This document shows positions 30,297-41,700 of a stretch of 64,000 bases of DNA, piece after piece. Below the pieces are notes generated by a model, which worked only from the letters and a program-made list of their open reading frames with translations, searched no databases and was not told the origin of the DNA. Positions within the stretch are counted from its first letter, which is position 1; each line of letters starts with the position of its first letter. Made by a program: the position numbers and the translations under genes. Origin of the DNA: Nitzschia sp. pyKryTriq1. Its lineage: Eukaryota > Bacillariophyta > Bacillariophyceae > Bacillariales > Bacillariaceae. The stretch lies in contig OY101125.1 of the NCBI GenBank assembly GCA_956465555.1, positions 1,118,501-1,182,500 on the forward strand. Reading direction: 5' to 3'.

Positions 30297-31976
30297 ATGA
30301 CAGGAACAAGGACGTGCTTTGCTTTTGGGGATGCTTCTGGAGGAACCCGACAGGTCCCGGCGGAGAGCGAAGACGATGCCCTTTTGGCGAAGGAATTGAA
30401 TGCTTTGTCAATGGAGGAGCGAGAAAAGCTATATGAAGAGGTAGGTCTGATTGGAGCTTGGCTCCGGGTCTGCCTGTGTGTCGGTTCCGAGGTGGCTCTA
30501 ACAGCTGTGAAAACATCGCTTCGCTGGGCGTTTCTTCTTTATATACCCGCAGGTTCATGGAGTGAATGAAGTTTTCCAAGAAACTCCTGAATTTATCGCG
30601 GATCGCATTATGGCGATAAAAGAAGAGTTAGGAAAGTACCCGCTTTCTAAAAGGCGGGCCTTCGATAGGGCCTGTTTCCTGAAGCCATCTCTGGGGAATG
30701 ACGAAACAATATATCTGTTATTCTTGCGAGCGGAACGTTTCAATGCGCCATCTGCGGCTAGGAAATTATGTCTTCACTTTGACCACAAGTGGGAGCTTTT
30801 TGGGGAGGCCAAACTTCCAAAAAAAATCACCCTGGATGACTTGAATGCTGATGATATGGATGCCCTGCGAAGTGGGTCGTACATTATACTGCCCAAAAAG
30901 GATCGAGCAGGCAGACGTGTTGGAGTGATCAATCTCCCTGCGATGCACTTTCGAGACTGGAAGAATCAGGTGCGTAATCTCGAACTTATCCCCCCCCCCG
31001 AAATAAATACAGAAGCAACGATGGTGTGTGTACTGATCAGATTATTCTCTCTTAGGTTCGATCCACGTGGTATAGTATATTCAATGAACTTCTCGCGGAT
31101 GAAGACGTCCAGAAGCGAGGGACTATTGACGTTCTTTATTTTGTAGACATGCCAGGAATCCCGGATGCGATGCTCAAGTACGTCCGTGACTCGCACCACA
31201 TTCTCGATGCCCTGCCATGTAGACCCTGTGGTTTTCATGTTTGTTATAACAGCGAGTTCATCCGCCCGTTCCTGTCCTTTCTTCACATGGTAACATCAAA
31301 GGAACGGAAACTTCGGGAACGCCTCCATTTTGGTTCACACTTGGAAGTCCAATATGAACTCTGCACGTTTGGAATCGATCTAGAATTTAGCGACTCGTTT
31401 GCTGCGGATCACATTGCAACGTTCTTTGAGACTCGTAAGCGGATTGAAGCCGAGGAAAGGCGAGAGGAACAAGCGCAGGAAGCCGCGACAGGGGTGATTC
31501 TTCATCCCGCCCCCGGCGACGTCCTCTGTGGGCGAGGGAAGCCGTATCAAGATTTTCCAGGAAATTTGCGAGTTGGCGAGATAGTCGATGAAACTGTTCC
31601 GAGGTATTTGGAGACCATGGAGCGGCTATCAAAGACAATGATTGCGATGAATATTGTTCAGCAAATTAAAGACTCTGGCGGCCGATTTTTGGTCCGACGT
31701 GATGACGGGTGGGAACTGGCTCAGGACAAGGTAGCTCGGGGGAAGATCAGCCAGGCACTGCGGGTTCGAGCCCTCAAAATGATCCGAAACGAAGGCCTCG
31801 AGCCGCTGCGTTTACGAGAGGACGGAGTCACGCCGTCACCAGACCCGCTGGCTTCACGTGGATTCCCTGACGCCATTTCCTCGCGTGAACCCAAACGGCG
31901 ACGGTATTCCAATGAAGTGGACGGATTCGCCATGGACTATTTTGATTCATCATCGGTCGAAGAGTTGATCGTGTAG
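30297..31976 (+). CDS. CRAL-TRIO (Sec14-like) protein with C-terminal DUF6824 domain
   Basis: Three exons: 30297-30440, 30553-30969 and 31056-31976; both introns (112 and 86 nt) are phase 0. The 493-aa product begins with DALLAKELNALSMEEREKLY, joined by splicing to EEVHGVNEVFQETPEF. A CRAL-TRIO N-domain follows (IYLLFLRAERFNAPSAARKL), then the lipid-binding lobe (VGVINLPAMHFRDWKNQVRS and IDVLYFVDMPGIPDAMLKYV). After a Glu/Arg/Ala-rich linker comes a DUF6824-type domain (HPAPGDVLCGRGKPYQDFPG, GGRFLVRRDDGWELA, KVARGKISQALRVRA). DUF6824 is a stramenopile module of unknown function, often proposed to bind nucleic acid or act in regulation. The Sec14 part suggests lipid sensing. An upstream in-frame ATG at 30042 would lengthen the N-terminus. 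Confidence 0.82.
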
Positions 31977-32115
31977 TATCCACGCACCGTTACGCCTTAT
32001 CTGCTTAGGATACTTTCTACTGCAATGATTTGTGAGGCTATAGGACTACTAGAGATGGTTTCACACAGCTAGCATGCAAACGATGGTCTTCTATTGGGTG
32101 TTTTTGAAGATAGTA

Positions 32116-33018
32116 TTAAATTTCGACCCGTTCTCGCCGTTCTCCATGGTCAAACACAGAGTCTAGAGACTCCCATATTGATGGATCTGGTGTCGGGTCC
32201 CATTCTCGCGCTTTGGGTTGTGTCCAACCCCGTGTTGCAGACCAACTGTTTGTAAATCCAAGATGTTGGGCGGATGAGTCTTCCATCGTGTCTATCCACG
32301 AAGCTTTGGGAGCATTTTTCAACACTCGTGAACGGTTCTTGTAGGCCCCCCGGTGTCGGGGTCGTGAAGAAGACCACGTGTAATTGGTCATGCTTGTCGA
32401 GGCTGTGTTCGTAGAAGCGAACGAGCACCTTGTGTTCCCCGCGACACTGTCATTTCCAGTGCCTTGCTTGTAGGTTGCGGAGTCGCCTGCATTCCAAAAG
32501 ACGCTCAACATGTAGGACTCCTCAATATCGTCAAGATTATCGATAAATTCTAGCACTGCCTCACTTTCTTGGGCTTGAGACGTAGAGGGTGCTCCCACAA
32601 TGTACGGGGATGACCTCTGGACACTACTCAAAGAAGATGAAGAATTCATTTTCGAATCGAACGACAGCATGTTGCTCGAATGAAGTTCTCCGCCCATATC
32701 AATACGGCGTCCAGCCTTTTGCTGAAAGCTTCCTTGCTGTGGAGTGTTGGCCCGCAGAACAGCACTACCTTCTTCCGCAGCACAACTTGAGGAGCTTTGG
32801 GAGCTACTGTCGATGTCCTCGTTGCTTTGGATCGTGATGGAAGAGCATGTGGGAGAGGGAGGCGTCTCGTCGACTCGGTTGAATCTGGCTGAATGTACAC
32901 TCCTTCGGCCGAGCGCAGGGATGGAAATTTTACCGATAGGACGTCCCTGCAGGTCATCTTTGACGTCAGTTCCAGCTCGCACAGAGGCAATAGATCCTTT
33001 CCCAGATCGCCTCTTCAT
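32116..33018 (-). CDS. Ser-rich hypothetical protein with LDSVFD C-terminus
   Basis: Protein of 300 aa, ATG at 33018. The N-terminus is basic (MKRRSGKGSIASVRAG). The middle is Ser-rich and probably disordered with many potential phosphorylation sites. One acidic island reads VLEFIDNLDDIEESYMLSVF. The C-terminal 60 residues are Trp-rich (SWIDTMEDSSAQHLGFTNSW, GWTQPKAREWDP) and end in SIWESLDSVFDHGERRERVE, which resembles the LDxxFExxE motif of the two tail-anchored proteins in this window. There is no membrane segment. The function is unknown. It is convergent with the DUF6824 gene at a distance of 139 bp. Confidence 0.65.
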   Translation of the reverse strand: MKRRSGKGSIASVRAGTDVKDDLQGRPIGKISIPALGRRSVHSARFNRVDETPPSPTCSSITIQSNEDIDSSSQSSSSCAAEEGSAVLRANTPQQGSFQQKAGRRIDMGGELHSSNMLSFDSKMNSSSSLSSVQRSSPYIVGAPSTSQAQESEAVLEFIDNLDDIEESYMLSVFWNAGDSATYKQGTGNDSVAGNTRCSFASTNTASTSMTNYTWSSSRPRHRGAYKNRSRVLKNAPKASWIDTMEDSSAQHLGFTNSWSATRGWTQPKAREWDPTPDPSIWESLDSVFDHGERRERVEI

Positions 33019-33957
33019 TGTTGTTGGTTTCTGTGGTTGCTACGATGGAAGTATGACAATCAACAGGCTTTGTGGCGCGGCAAATCCTCTTGTATCTTGG
33101 AACAGTCGAACAAGCATCAACACGCACTACTGTATCTGCCACCGGTAGTCGTAGAGTTCATTCGTTTACCCATTTACATTTTTCGTCCAAGGGATCGTTT
33201 TGTGCACCTCTTGGTGGGACACAATCCCAAAAATTGGCAGGCTATCCTCGCGCCGGCCGGCACGTTTCGCGCCAATCGCCTGGCCGTTGAAACGGGTTTG
33301 TCACGTAATAATAATGCTGTAGAAAACTGTATGTACCGTACGTGTACTACTGCATGTGTGAAGCACGCTGGCCGAGTTTCGAACGGGCATCTCATTGTTT
33401 TCATGCTACAGAAAGGTCGATTGAGTCGATATCAATGCTTCGAAAGAATGCAAATTTTCTTTCCAAACGTCTACTACTTTTTCGCTGCTTTACGATATAC
33501 TAGCTAGAGTAGTAGTATTAGGGCCTACCAGCAGTTGTACGGGGTATGCTGCCGCCTTTTCCTGCACGAGGACGGCAAACCATTTTGACGGCTCCAAATC
33601 GAGCAAGCCAGCTTGTCCACAACCATTGCTGACTATTATTCGTACTGGTACGGTATATCGTGAAGCAACTAAAAAGTGGACTGTCTACTGTAGCTGCTAC
33701 CATGACGGTACTCTATTCTAGATAGTAAAGAGCTGCAACGGAAACGCCAACTATTAGTAGAGGATAATGTGGTGTGGCGATATTGCAAGACGAGGTATTA
33801 CAGTCAGTGGACTATGATCGATGATACCGATACGATAAGTGAAAAAGAAAAGGCAGAGCCCAGCATGTTGTTAACTCGTAGTTTGTTTGACAAAGCAGTG
33901 CCATCAATACACCCGGCTATCACTTCGCACATAATATCATACCAGTAGTTGCGAGGA
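33019..33957. other. Intergenic region
   Basis: No gene is supported. A 204-codon plus frame (32893-33507) overlaps the Ser-rich gene and has no domain. It contains TAGTA and GTAC-rich stretches near 33330-33350 and 33640-33655. Confidence 0.45.
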
Positions 33958-36900
33958 TTAGACAAGATCGATTTCTTTCCCACTATTGTCATCGTCAGGA
34001 TGAGCCTTCTTTTTCTTTTTGTCAGCCGCCGGACTCGACAAGAATCGATTCACGGCAGTCTGTAGCATGTCCTTGCGTTCCTTTTTGGCTTCTGTCGATG
34101 ACTCCATAATGGCAGCGTTCATTTTGGACTTTCGTTCTTGCATCTCATAAATGTCCGCATCTACCGTATCCTTGCAGACCAACTTATAAATCGTAACCTT
34201 CTTTTTCTGTCCGATACGGTGACATCGATCTGAAAAAGTAAGCGTGAGAACAGCAAGAAAAGATCCGTTGAGTTTGAGTGTGTCACTCATGGGCATGGAA
34301 AAGCAATCCCCCCAAACCGTCCAAACTCACCTTCTGCTTGCAAATCGTTGAACGGATTGAAATCCAAATCGTGCATAATACATGTATCCGCGGCGGTCAA
34401 GTTGATACCTAGTCCACATGCTCTGGTGCTCAGCAAAAAGACTTGGATAGAACTGTTTTGATTGAACTCATCGATCATGCCTTGCCGTACATCCGACGCG
34501 CAACTGCCGTCCATCCGTAAGTATTGCAACCCGAGAAAATCCATCAAACATCCCAACAAGTCGAGACAACTCGTCCAGCCCGAAAACATCAATAGGCGAT
34601 GCCCGTCTTTGATAAGACCCGGCAACAAGCTACGGAGGCGTTCAAACTTGGCCGAGCTAAACAAAGCATCTTCCGCCAGAATATAACGCTCCAAATCGGG
34701 ACGGCGATGACGATTTTCTTCGATTAGTTCCAATGCCGTGAGGTGAATCTGAAAGTCGTTGAACTTGGCAATCTCTTCCGCTACCCGCACTTTGGTCGAC
34801 CCCTCGCCTTGAAAGGCCTTGTACTGATGGAACATATTGACCAGATGCTCAATCTCGGCGGGTGTGTTGTGCCGAGTTCGAAGCAAGAGAGGATGATGGG
34901 CCGCTTTTCGAAGATTCGTAAACAAATGATCTCCAATCGCAGCCGTAATCTTGGTTCCATTCGTACCGACATGCGCTTTTAGGATAGAGTCGTAGATTTC
35001 TCGCCCTTGCGGATCCAAATCAACATATTCAACCACTTGCTCTTTAGGCGGCAAGAGCTCTGCAATCACATCTTGTTTCTTCCGCCTCAAGACAAACGGA
35101 GCAAATAATTGTTTCAATTTAGCATAGGCCACTTGTTCGTCCCCGTCTTGTTCTTTCTCAATGTCGACAAAATGCTGGAGCATCCGATCGCCTACATTGT
35201 CGTTTTCATCCATGGCATCGCTGCTGTTGGATCCCCTAGAAAATAAGGGCATGATGAAACACAACATGTTCAATAGTTCTTGGGGAGAGTTCTGCACTGG
35301 GGTTCCTGTCAACAAGAGTCGATGCTTCGTCGCAACGCGATCCAAGTTTCGATACCGGGTCGATTGGGAATTCTTGAGCATATGGGCTTCGTCCACTACA
35401 AGATAATCGAATTTGAATTTCCTGAGAAAGGCTCGATCATCCGATTTCTCTTTTTGAAAGTATGTGACGGAGGCTAAAATCACATCCAGAGAACCTTGTT
35501 GACGCTTCCCGGGCAAATACTGGCGAAGCTCATCTTGAAGTTCCTCTCGTTCAGCTTGACTTCCATGGTATTTGTACACCTTCATCTCGGGACAAAAACT
35601 TTCAAATTCACGCATCCAATTGGGCAAGACAGAAACGGGAACTACAATGATATGAGGTCCTTGGTATTCTGAACCTTCCTTTTTGCGTTGATACTTGAGC
35701 CATGCGAGAAACGCAATGGTTTGAACCGTTTTCCCCTAGTAGTAGGACATATTAGAGATCATCAAACGCAACAACACGTTAGAATCAACCATCGATCCGG
35801 TAGGCACCAACCGCGACAGCTGGTTGTATAACAGTTTCAGTATTGCACTTACCAGTCCCATTTCGTCGGCCAAGACTCCATTGACAGGAGTATCCTTGCC
35901 TTCAATACGGCATTTCATTCCATGCAACAAGGCTAACCAGTTGACTCCAATCAGCTGATAGTTTGACAGCGTGACTCCGGGACACGCCTCTTTCATGACT
36001 TGTTGAGAAATCCATTGACCATTGGCATTGGAAATGCCGCCGCTGCCACTGCCACCACCGAGATTGCCCAACGACAGAGCTCCATCAACAATCATTCCTT
36101 GAGGTGCCGTCGTCGAAATTGTAGCATCAGGAGCAGTATCCTTTCCACCGACTTCGTTGCGAGTATTGTCTTTCCCCCATTGCATCATTGAGTACAAGAC
36201 TTGCGCACTCAATTGTTCGGCAGTACTCAAAACGGAGGATGCCACCTTTTGCTCCTCGCTGTACTCTTCCCCCGCATCTTCATTATCGTTGTCGTCGTCT
36301 TCGTCCGAAGTTTCATTCAATAAACTCTCATCCGCCAGTGGTTCTTCTTCCTCTTCCGAGCCATCGTGCACCGTCAAGACTGACTTTTGTTGTTTTTGCT
36401 GTTGCTTTGCAAGTTGCTTGCTGACTTTCATGGCTTTCTTGAGATCTTTTCGCTCTTGCGCATCCATCGAGTCATCGTCGTCATTGTCACGCTGCTGCCG
36501 CCGCCGAAGTTTCTTGTTCTGCTGTTTCTTTGGCAACAGTTGTTGTTGCTGCTTCGCTTCTTTGGCACTCTTCTTAAGTACCATTTGCATGACTGATAGA
36601 TCCTGTTCTTCGTCATCGTCGCTACTATCCATCAAGTCCTTATCACCACCACCACCACCATCACCAGCAGTAGCTGCCGATGGGTGTTGGAAACGTGCAA
36701 AGACATTGTTCTTCATGGCTGCTGATGCTGTGCGACTCTTGGATTTGGGCAGCAACGGCTCGGGTGTGTCTTGAAGAAGGCCGCCGTCGCTGTCATCATC
36801 ATCAGCAGCAGAAGTGGTCAACGACTTTTCCAAAGCCGGTTTCGTCGTAGCAGTAGTACTGCTACTGCTGAGACGCCTAAGTGATCCCAGCGAGTCTCCT

Positions 36901-37988
36901 ACTCCTCCTGCTGCTCCTGTCGCGGATCCACGCCGACGCCGTGCCTTGAATTTTTCAAAAACGGGACTGTCGTCGTCATTGGAATCATCATCATCATCAT
37001 CCTCATCCTCGTCGTCGGCCTTCGTCAATTCTCGCGACGCTCGCTTGGGTGGAGCTACTTCCACTACTTCTTTGTCACCACCATCCTCCGAATCGTCACC
37101 TTCGAGTGTGGTGGTAGTACCAGTAGCATTCTGGGTGGTGTTCTTCTTTTCAAAGAAACGAGAAGTAGTAGTAGTGGTGGTGGTGCGCGACTGTTTCATT
37201 GGCGAAGGAGTGGTCAAATAGCCGTCCAAAGAAGAAGACGAAGAGGGGGATGAGTTGGGAACGGTCTTGGGGGTAGCCGATCGTCGTTGCTTCTTGACCG
37301 CGGGAATGGTCGTAGTAGTTGTTTTAGTCATGTCGATGATTGTTCCACCACCAGCGTTGGTTCGTTTTTTGGTGTGTTTGTTCAAGGTGGTCGCTGCTGT
37401 GGTTGTGGCTTTCAAGGGAACCAATCTGCGATTCTTGGCCGCATCCGTGGCGCGCTGAAAGACTTGCGAAGGCTTGCTCTTCCGCGCCTTGTAAGACTGG
37501 TTGAAAAAGGTGCCGCCGTCGCCATCCTCGTCTGAAGAATCATCATCATCACTATCATCAACCTCCAAGACCTGTGGCGGCTTTTTCTTGGAAGCGACAG
37601 CAGTCCGCTTCTCGGATTTAGGTTCATCGACAATGACCAGTTCTTCTTCTTCCGAGGACGACTCTTCTTCTTCTTCTTCGTCGTCGTCGTCATCGAGGAC
37701 CAGCTCTTCATCCTCGTCCTCGTCTTCTTCATCATCGTCGACTACAAATTCATTCATGCTGTCATCGTCATCGTCCACAACAAAATCCGACTCGTCGTCA
37801 GAATAGTCTTCCTTTTTCTTTTGCTTCTTGACGGGTGCCTTTTTAGCAGCAGCAGCAGTAGTGGGCTTCGTCTTCTTGTTTGCCATGGTCATCTTGCGCC
37901 GTGCTGCCAACGCCTTTTGCCGATCGGCGGCAATTTGGGCATCGTCCCGGCCCCGTTTCTTCGTGGTCAACCAGCCATCCAAAGTCAT
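33958..37988 (-). CDS. SNF2-family chromatin remodeller, SMARCAD1/Fun30-like
   Basis: Three exons on the minus strand: 37988-35853, 35735-34331 and 34229-33958; introns of 117 nt (phase 0) and 101 nt (phase 1). The product is 1270 aa. The first 640 residues are disordered, with Lys-rich and long Asp/Glu/Ser runs. The SNF2 ATPase starts at LSNYQLIGVNWLALLHG. The Walker A motif DEMGLGKT is completed across the first splice junction (residue 712/713), the DEAH box lies at about 827-830, and RLLLTGTPVQNSPQELLNML follows. The helicase C-lobe ends in QAEDRCHRIGQ, completed across the second junction. The SDDRAF segment and the MLCFIMPLF signature point to the Fun30/SMARCAD1 branch rather than ISWI or HELLS. 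No CUE domain is obvious. The family moves nucleosomes in heterochromatin upkeep and DNA-end resection in the nucleus. Confidence 0.92.
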
Positions 37989-38764
37989 AGTTTACTATAC
38001 TACGTACTTTCTTCTTACTACCGGTAAGAGTTGAGAAAGTTCACTTGACTTGTGTCAACGCAATGGAGACTAGATAAATAATGTCTTCTTCCTTTCGTTG
38101 CTCAAAACAAGTAGTACGTAAAAATAAGCAACAAAAATGACGACGAGAGATGATGACCACGTGCAATAAACCAAAACCGGAAGAAACCGCGCCGTTTTCC
38201 TCCCTCGTACCGGTACACACTTGTACCGCAGTACAAGTGCTTCTTCTGGGATCCGTGCGTGTGGCTCTCGCGAGAAAGCACACAGCCCGTCAGCGGTGCG
38301 TGAGCGCGCACGCCGCGTTGTAAATAAAAAAATAATAATATTTGGTTATGGTATCTGTATGTACTATGGAATCAAAAATTGAATGTATAATGCATACCTG
38401 ATAACGGTACGTACGTACACAGATTTTCTTAGAAAGCGTTCTTATAATCCATGTTTTGGTATAATTTTGTGACGTTTTTCAGTAACAGTAGTCCATATCA
38501 TACGTGACAGAGATTTAGCATATAGCTTGCAAGGTTCTTATTCCGCGTCAAGTACGTGGTGGTGGCAGGTGGACGAACCGAAGCGGATCTTGGCGAGGAC
38601 GCGGAATCCGACCATGATACGCACCACAAGCTATCAGATACCATACCTGCCGATGCTGGAGAGCTGGTTGTGCCGAATGTATAGTTGCTGCTGAAGTGTG
38701 TTGCTTGATATCACTCCGTAAGTACGAATACGGACAGACTTCATTATTTCTAAACACCAACAGC
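37989..38764. other. Divergent intergenic region
   Basis: Upstream of the SNF2 gene (minus) and the M16 protease (plus). It includes TACCGGTA/GTACCGGTAC and ACGTACGTAC motifs (about 38015-38025, 38208-38218, 38405-38418). No gene is seen. Confidence 0.45.
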
Positions 38765-41700
38765 ATGAAAAGTAGCTGCTCATTACTGCTGTTATTGTGC
38801 GGGCTCTCCGGCAGCGGCACCAGTGTTTTGGCATTTTCTCCGCGAAATACTGTATCTTCGGTATCTTCTACTTCTTGGATCCAACAACAACCACAACAAC
38901 AAGAGCGATCCAACCACAATAGCCACCAGCTGCACCACTACCCAAAACAGCAGCAGCAGCAGCAGCAACAACAACAGCAACATCGTCAACCATGCATGGG
39001 CACTACTAGCACTTCGCTTTCTTCAATACTACAAGATACTTTCAACGACAGCGACACCGACAACAACGACAAGCACCACCGATCCCCCGATGATGTCAAG
39101 CGCCGTCAAATCCTCTTTTCCATGCTCGCCGCGGCGACGGGCTCGGCATCTCTTGCCGCTCAAGCCGATGAGGCTGTCCTTTCCTCGCCCACCACTACCA
39201 CCACCTTATCCTCCTCCACTCTTATTGACTGGGACAATTTGGGTGAAATCATGAAACCACCACTGGACGATCGAGATTACAAAGCGTACATTATGGAGAA
39301 GAATGGGTTGCGCGTCATTCTCTGCTCGGATCCTACCTCCAACGGTTCGGGGGCAGCCATGGACGTTCATGTCGGTGCTTGCTCGGATCCTCCCGAAATC
39401 CCCGGTTTGGCCCATTTCAATGAACACATGCTATTTCTCGGTACCAAAGACTATCCCCAGGAAGACTCGTTCGAAACCTTCTTGGCCGCCAATGGGGGGA
39501 GTTCCAATGCCTATACTGCCAGTGAAGATACGGTCTATCATTTTACGCTCCAAGCCGAAGACGGTGACGACAAATTTGTGGAAGGATTGAAACGATTCGG
39601 AAGTTTCTTTACCAATCCGTTGTTTACCGAAAGTGCCACGGGACGAGAACTCAATGCCATTGAAAGTGAAAATGCCAAGAATCTACAGTCAGACAACTTT
39701 CGGGTCTATCAAATTGAAAAGAGTCGGCAAAATAGCGACCATCCTCATTCCAAATTCTTTACGGGGAACAAGCAAACCTTATTGGAAGATAGCAAACGAA
39801 ATGGATTGAATCTCCGACAAGAACTCATCAAATTTTATACGAAATACTATTCGGCCAATCAAATGACTCTGGCAATTGTCGGCCCGGAATCCTTGGACAA
39901 ACTTCAAGCGATGGCCGATGAGGCATTTGGAAATGTACCGAATCGAAATGTCCCTCCACCCGAAAACGCATGGAAAGGCGTCATTGCACCCTTTAATGGG
40001 AATAGCGTTATTCCTTCTTATGGGCATATCGTCAAGCTGGTGCCGGTCCAAGATTTACGACAAGTCTCTTTAACCTGGCCCATTTTATATGCGGACGATC
40101 AAGATCGGGAGGCAGCGTTATTGACCAAACAGGCTAACTATGTGGCCCATCTTATTGGACATGAAGGACCAGGATCCTTGCTTTCGTATATGAAAAAGAA
40201 AGGATGGGCCAATTCCTTGACGGCATCAGGAGAATCGGAACTGGCGGATTTTGAAACTTTTGAAATCACCGTTGGGCTGACACGCAAAGGATTGGCAGCG
40301 CTCGACAACGTCATTGAAAGTCTCTTTTCCTACTTGAGCATGCTAAAAGATCGAACGATTCCTTCCTATGTCTACAATGAGGTCCTACAGTTGGAAGAGC
40401 TGCAATGGCGCTTTGCTTCCAAAGGGGGTGTCAGTGGCGATGTTCAGTCGTTGGCGACATCGCTCCAGAAATATCCTCCGACGCTCACTGTGGCTGGGCC
40501 CCGGCGACTCGCCTTGTCAAAAGATGCCAGTACGTTGGAAACTTCCAGTCAACCACGAACATCCTTTCCTGGTAGTCAATTGGAATACACCAAAACACTC
40601 ACGCAGGAATTTGTAAATAAATTGACCGTCGAAAAGGCCTTGCCTACAGTTATGAGCAAATCCTTCCAGGGTCAAACCAACAAGAAAGAAAAGTGGTACG
40701 GCTCGGACTATTCCGTAGAGCGTATTCCCGATTCCACCATGGACCAATGGAAACGGGCGACCCAACCAAAAACGCTCGGTCTCGATTTTCCCAAACCCAA
40801 TCCGTTCATTCCATCCGAAGCCGGTCTTCAAATCAAATATCCACCAGCGCCCGTCGATCGCTTTCGAAAACGAAGTTTTGAGGAAAAGATTACACCTTTG
40901 CCTCCTCCCGCAATCATTCGCGACGATGGTCCGGAAGGACGGTGGACAGTTTACTACAAAGCAGACGATCGATTTGGACAGCCCAAAGCCTTTGTGGTAT
41001 TTCAGGTCCTGACCAAAGAAGTTTCGTCATCGGCCAAGAAGGCAGCGTTGGCCAATATGTACGAGTTTGCCTTGACCGACAAGTTGACCGAATATGCCTA
41101 CGATGCAGGACTGGCGGGGTTAACTTACGATGTCCGAGTCGTCCCGCGAGGGGTGCGGATTACCTTTGGGGGATACAACGATAAGCTATCCAAATTTGCG
41201 GAATATGTTTCCAAGAAGGCCTCTTCTGATTTCAAGGATATTCTACCCAAGGACGACGCCGAGTTTGAGCGATATAAAGATCTACTGAGTCGTACTTTCG
41301 CGGCCTATGACGTAAAACAACCATACGCTATTGCCACATCCACAGCAAATTTGGCCCTCAATCCCAAAAACTTCCAATACTCGAACAAGGAACTCCGAGA
41401 TTGTACTGATGAAATCACTTTAGACGACTTGAAAAAGTACGCCGAGACACTTTGGTCTAGCGGAAAAGGCATTGCCCTCGTACAGGGAAATGTGGATCAA
41501 AAGGAAGCTGAGGCCTTAGTGGCCACGATCGATAAGACACTCGGCTTTCAGCCGATCAAAGAGGATCAGTACCCCCCGGAACTTGTCCCTTTGCCTCTGC
41601 CACCAATCAGTGGGAAATCTCAGCCGACGACACTTGTCGTGTCGGAGCCCAATCCAGAAAACAGCAATAGCGCTTCGTATGTGCTGCTACAGAATTTGTC

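Noticed and set aside
36157-36774. Ser-rich plus-strand frame of 205 codons
   Set aside because: It is the mirror of the acidic Asp/Glu runs in the SNF2 protein tail.
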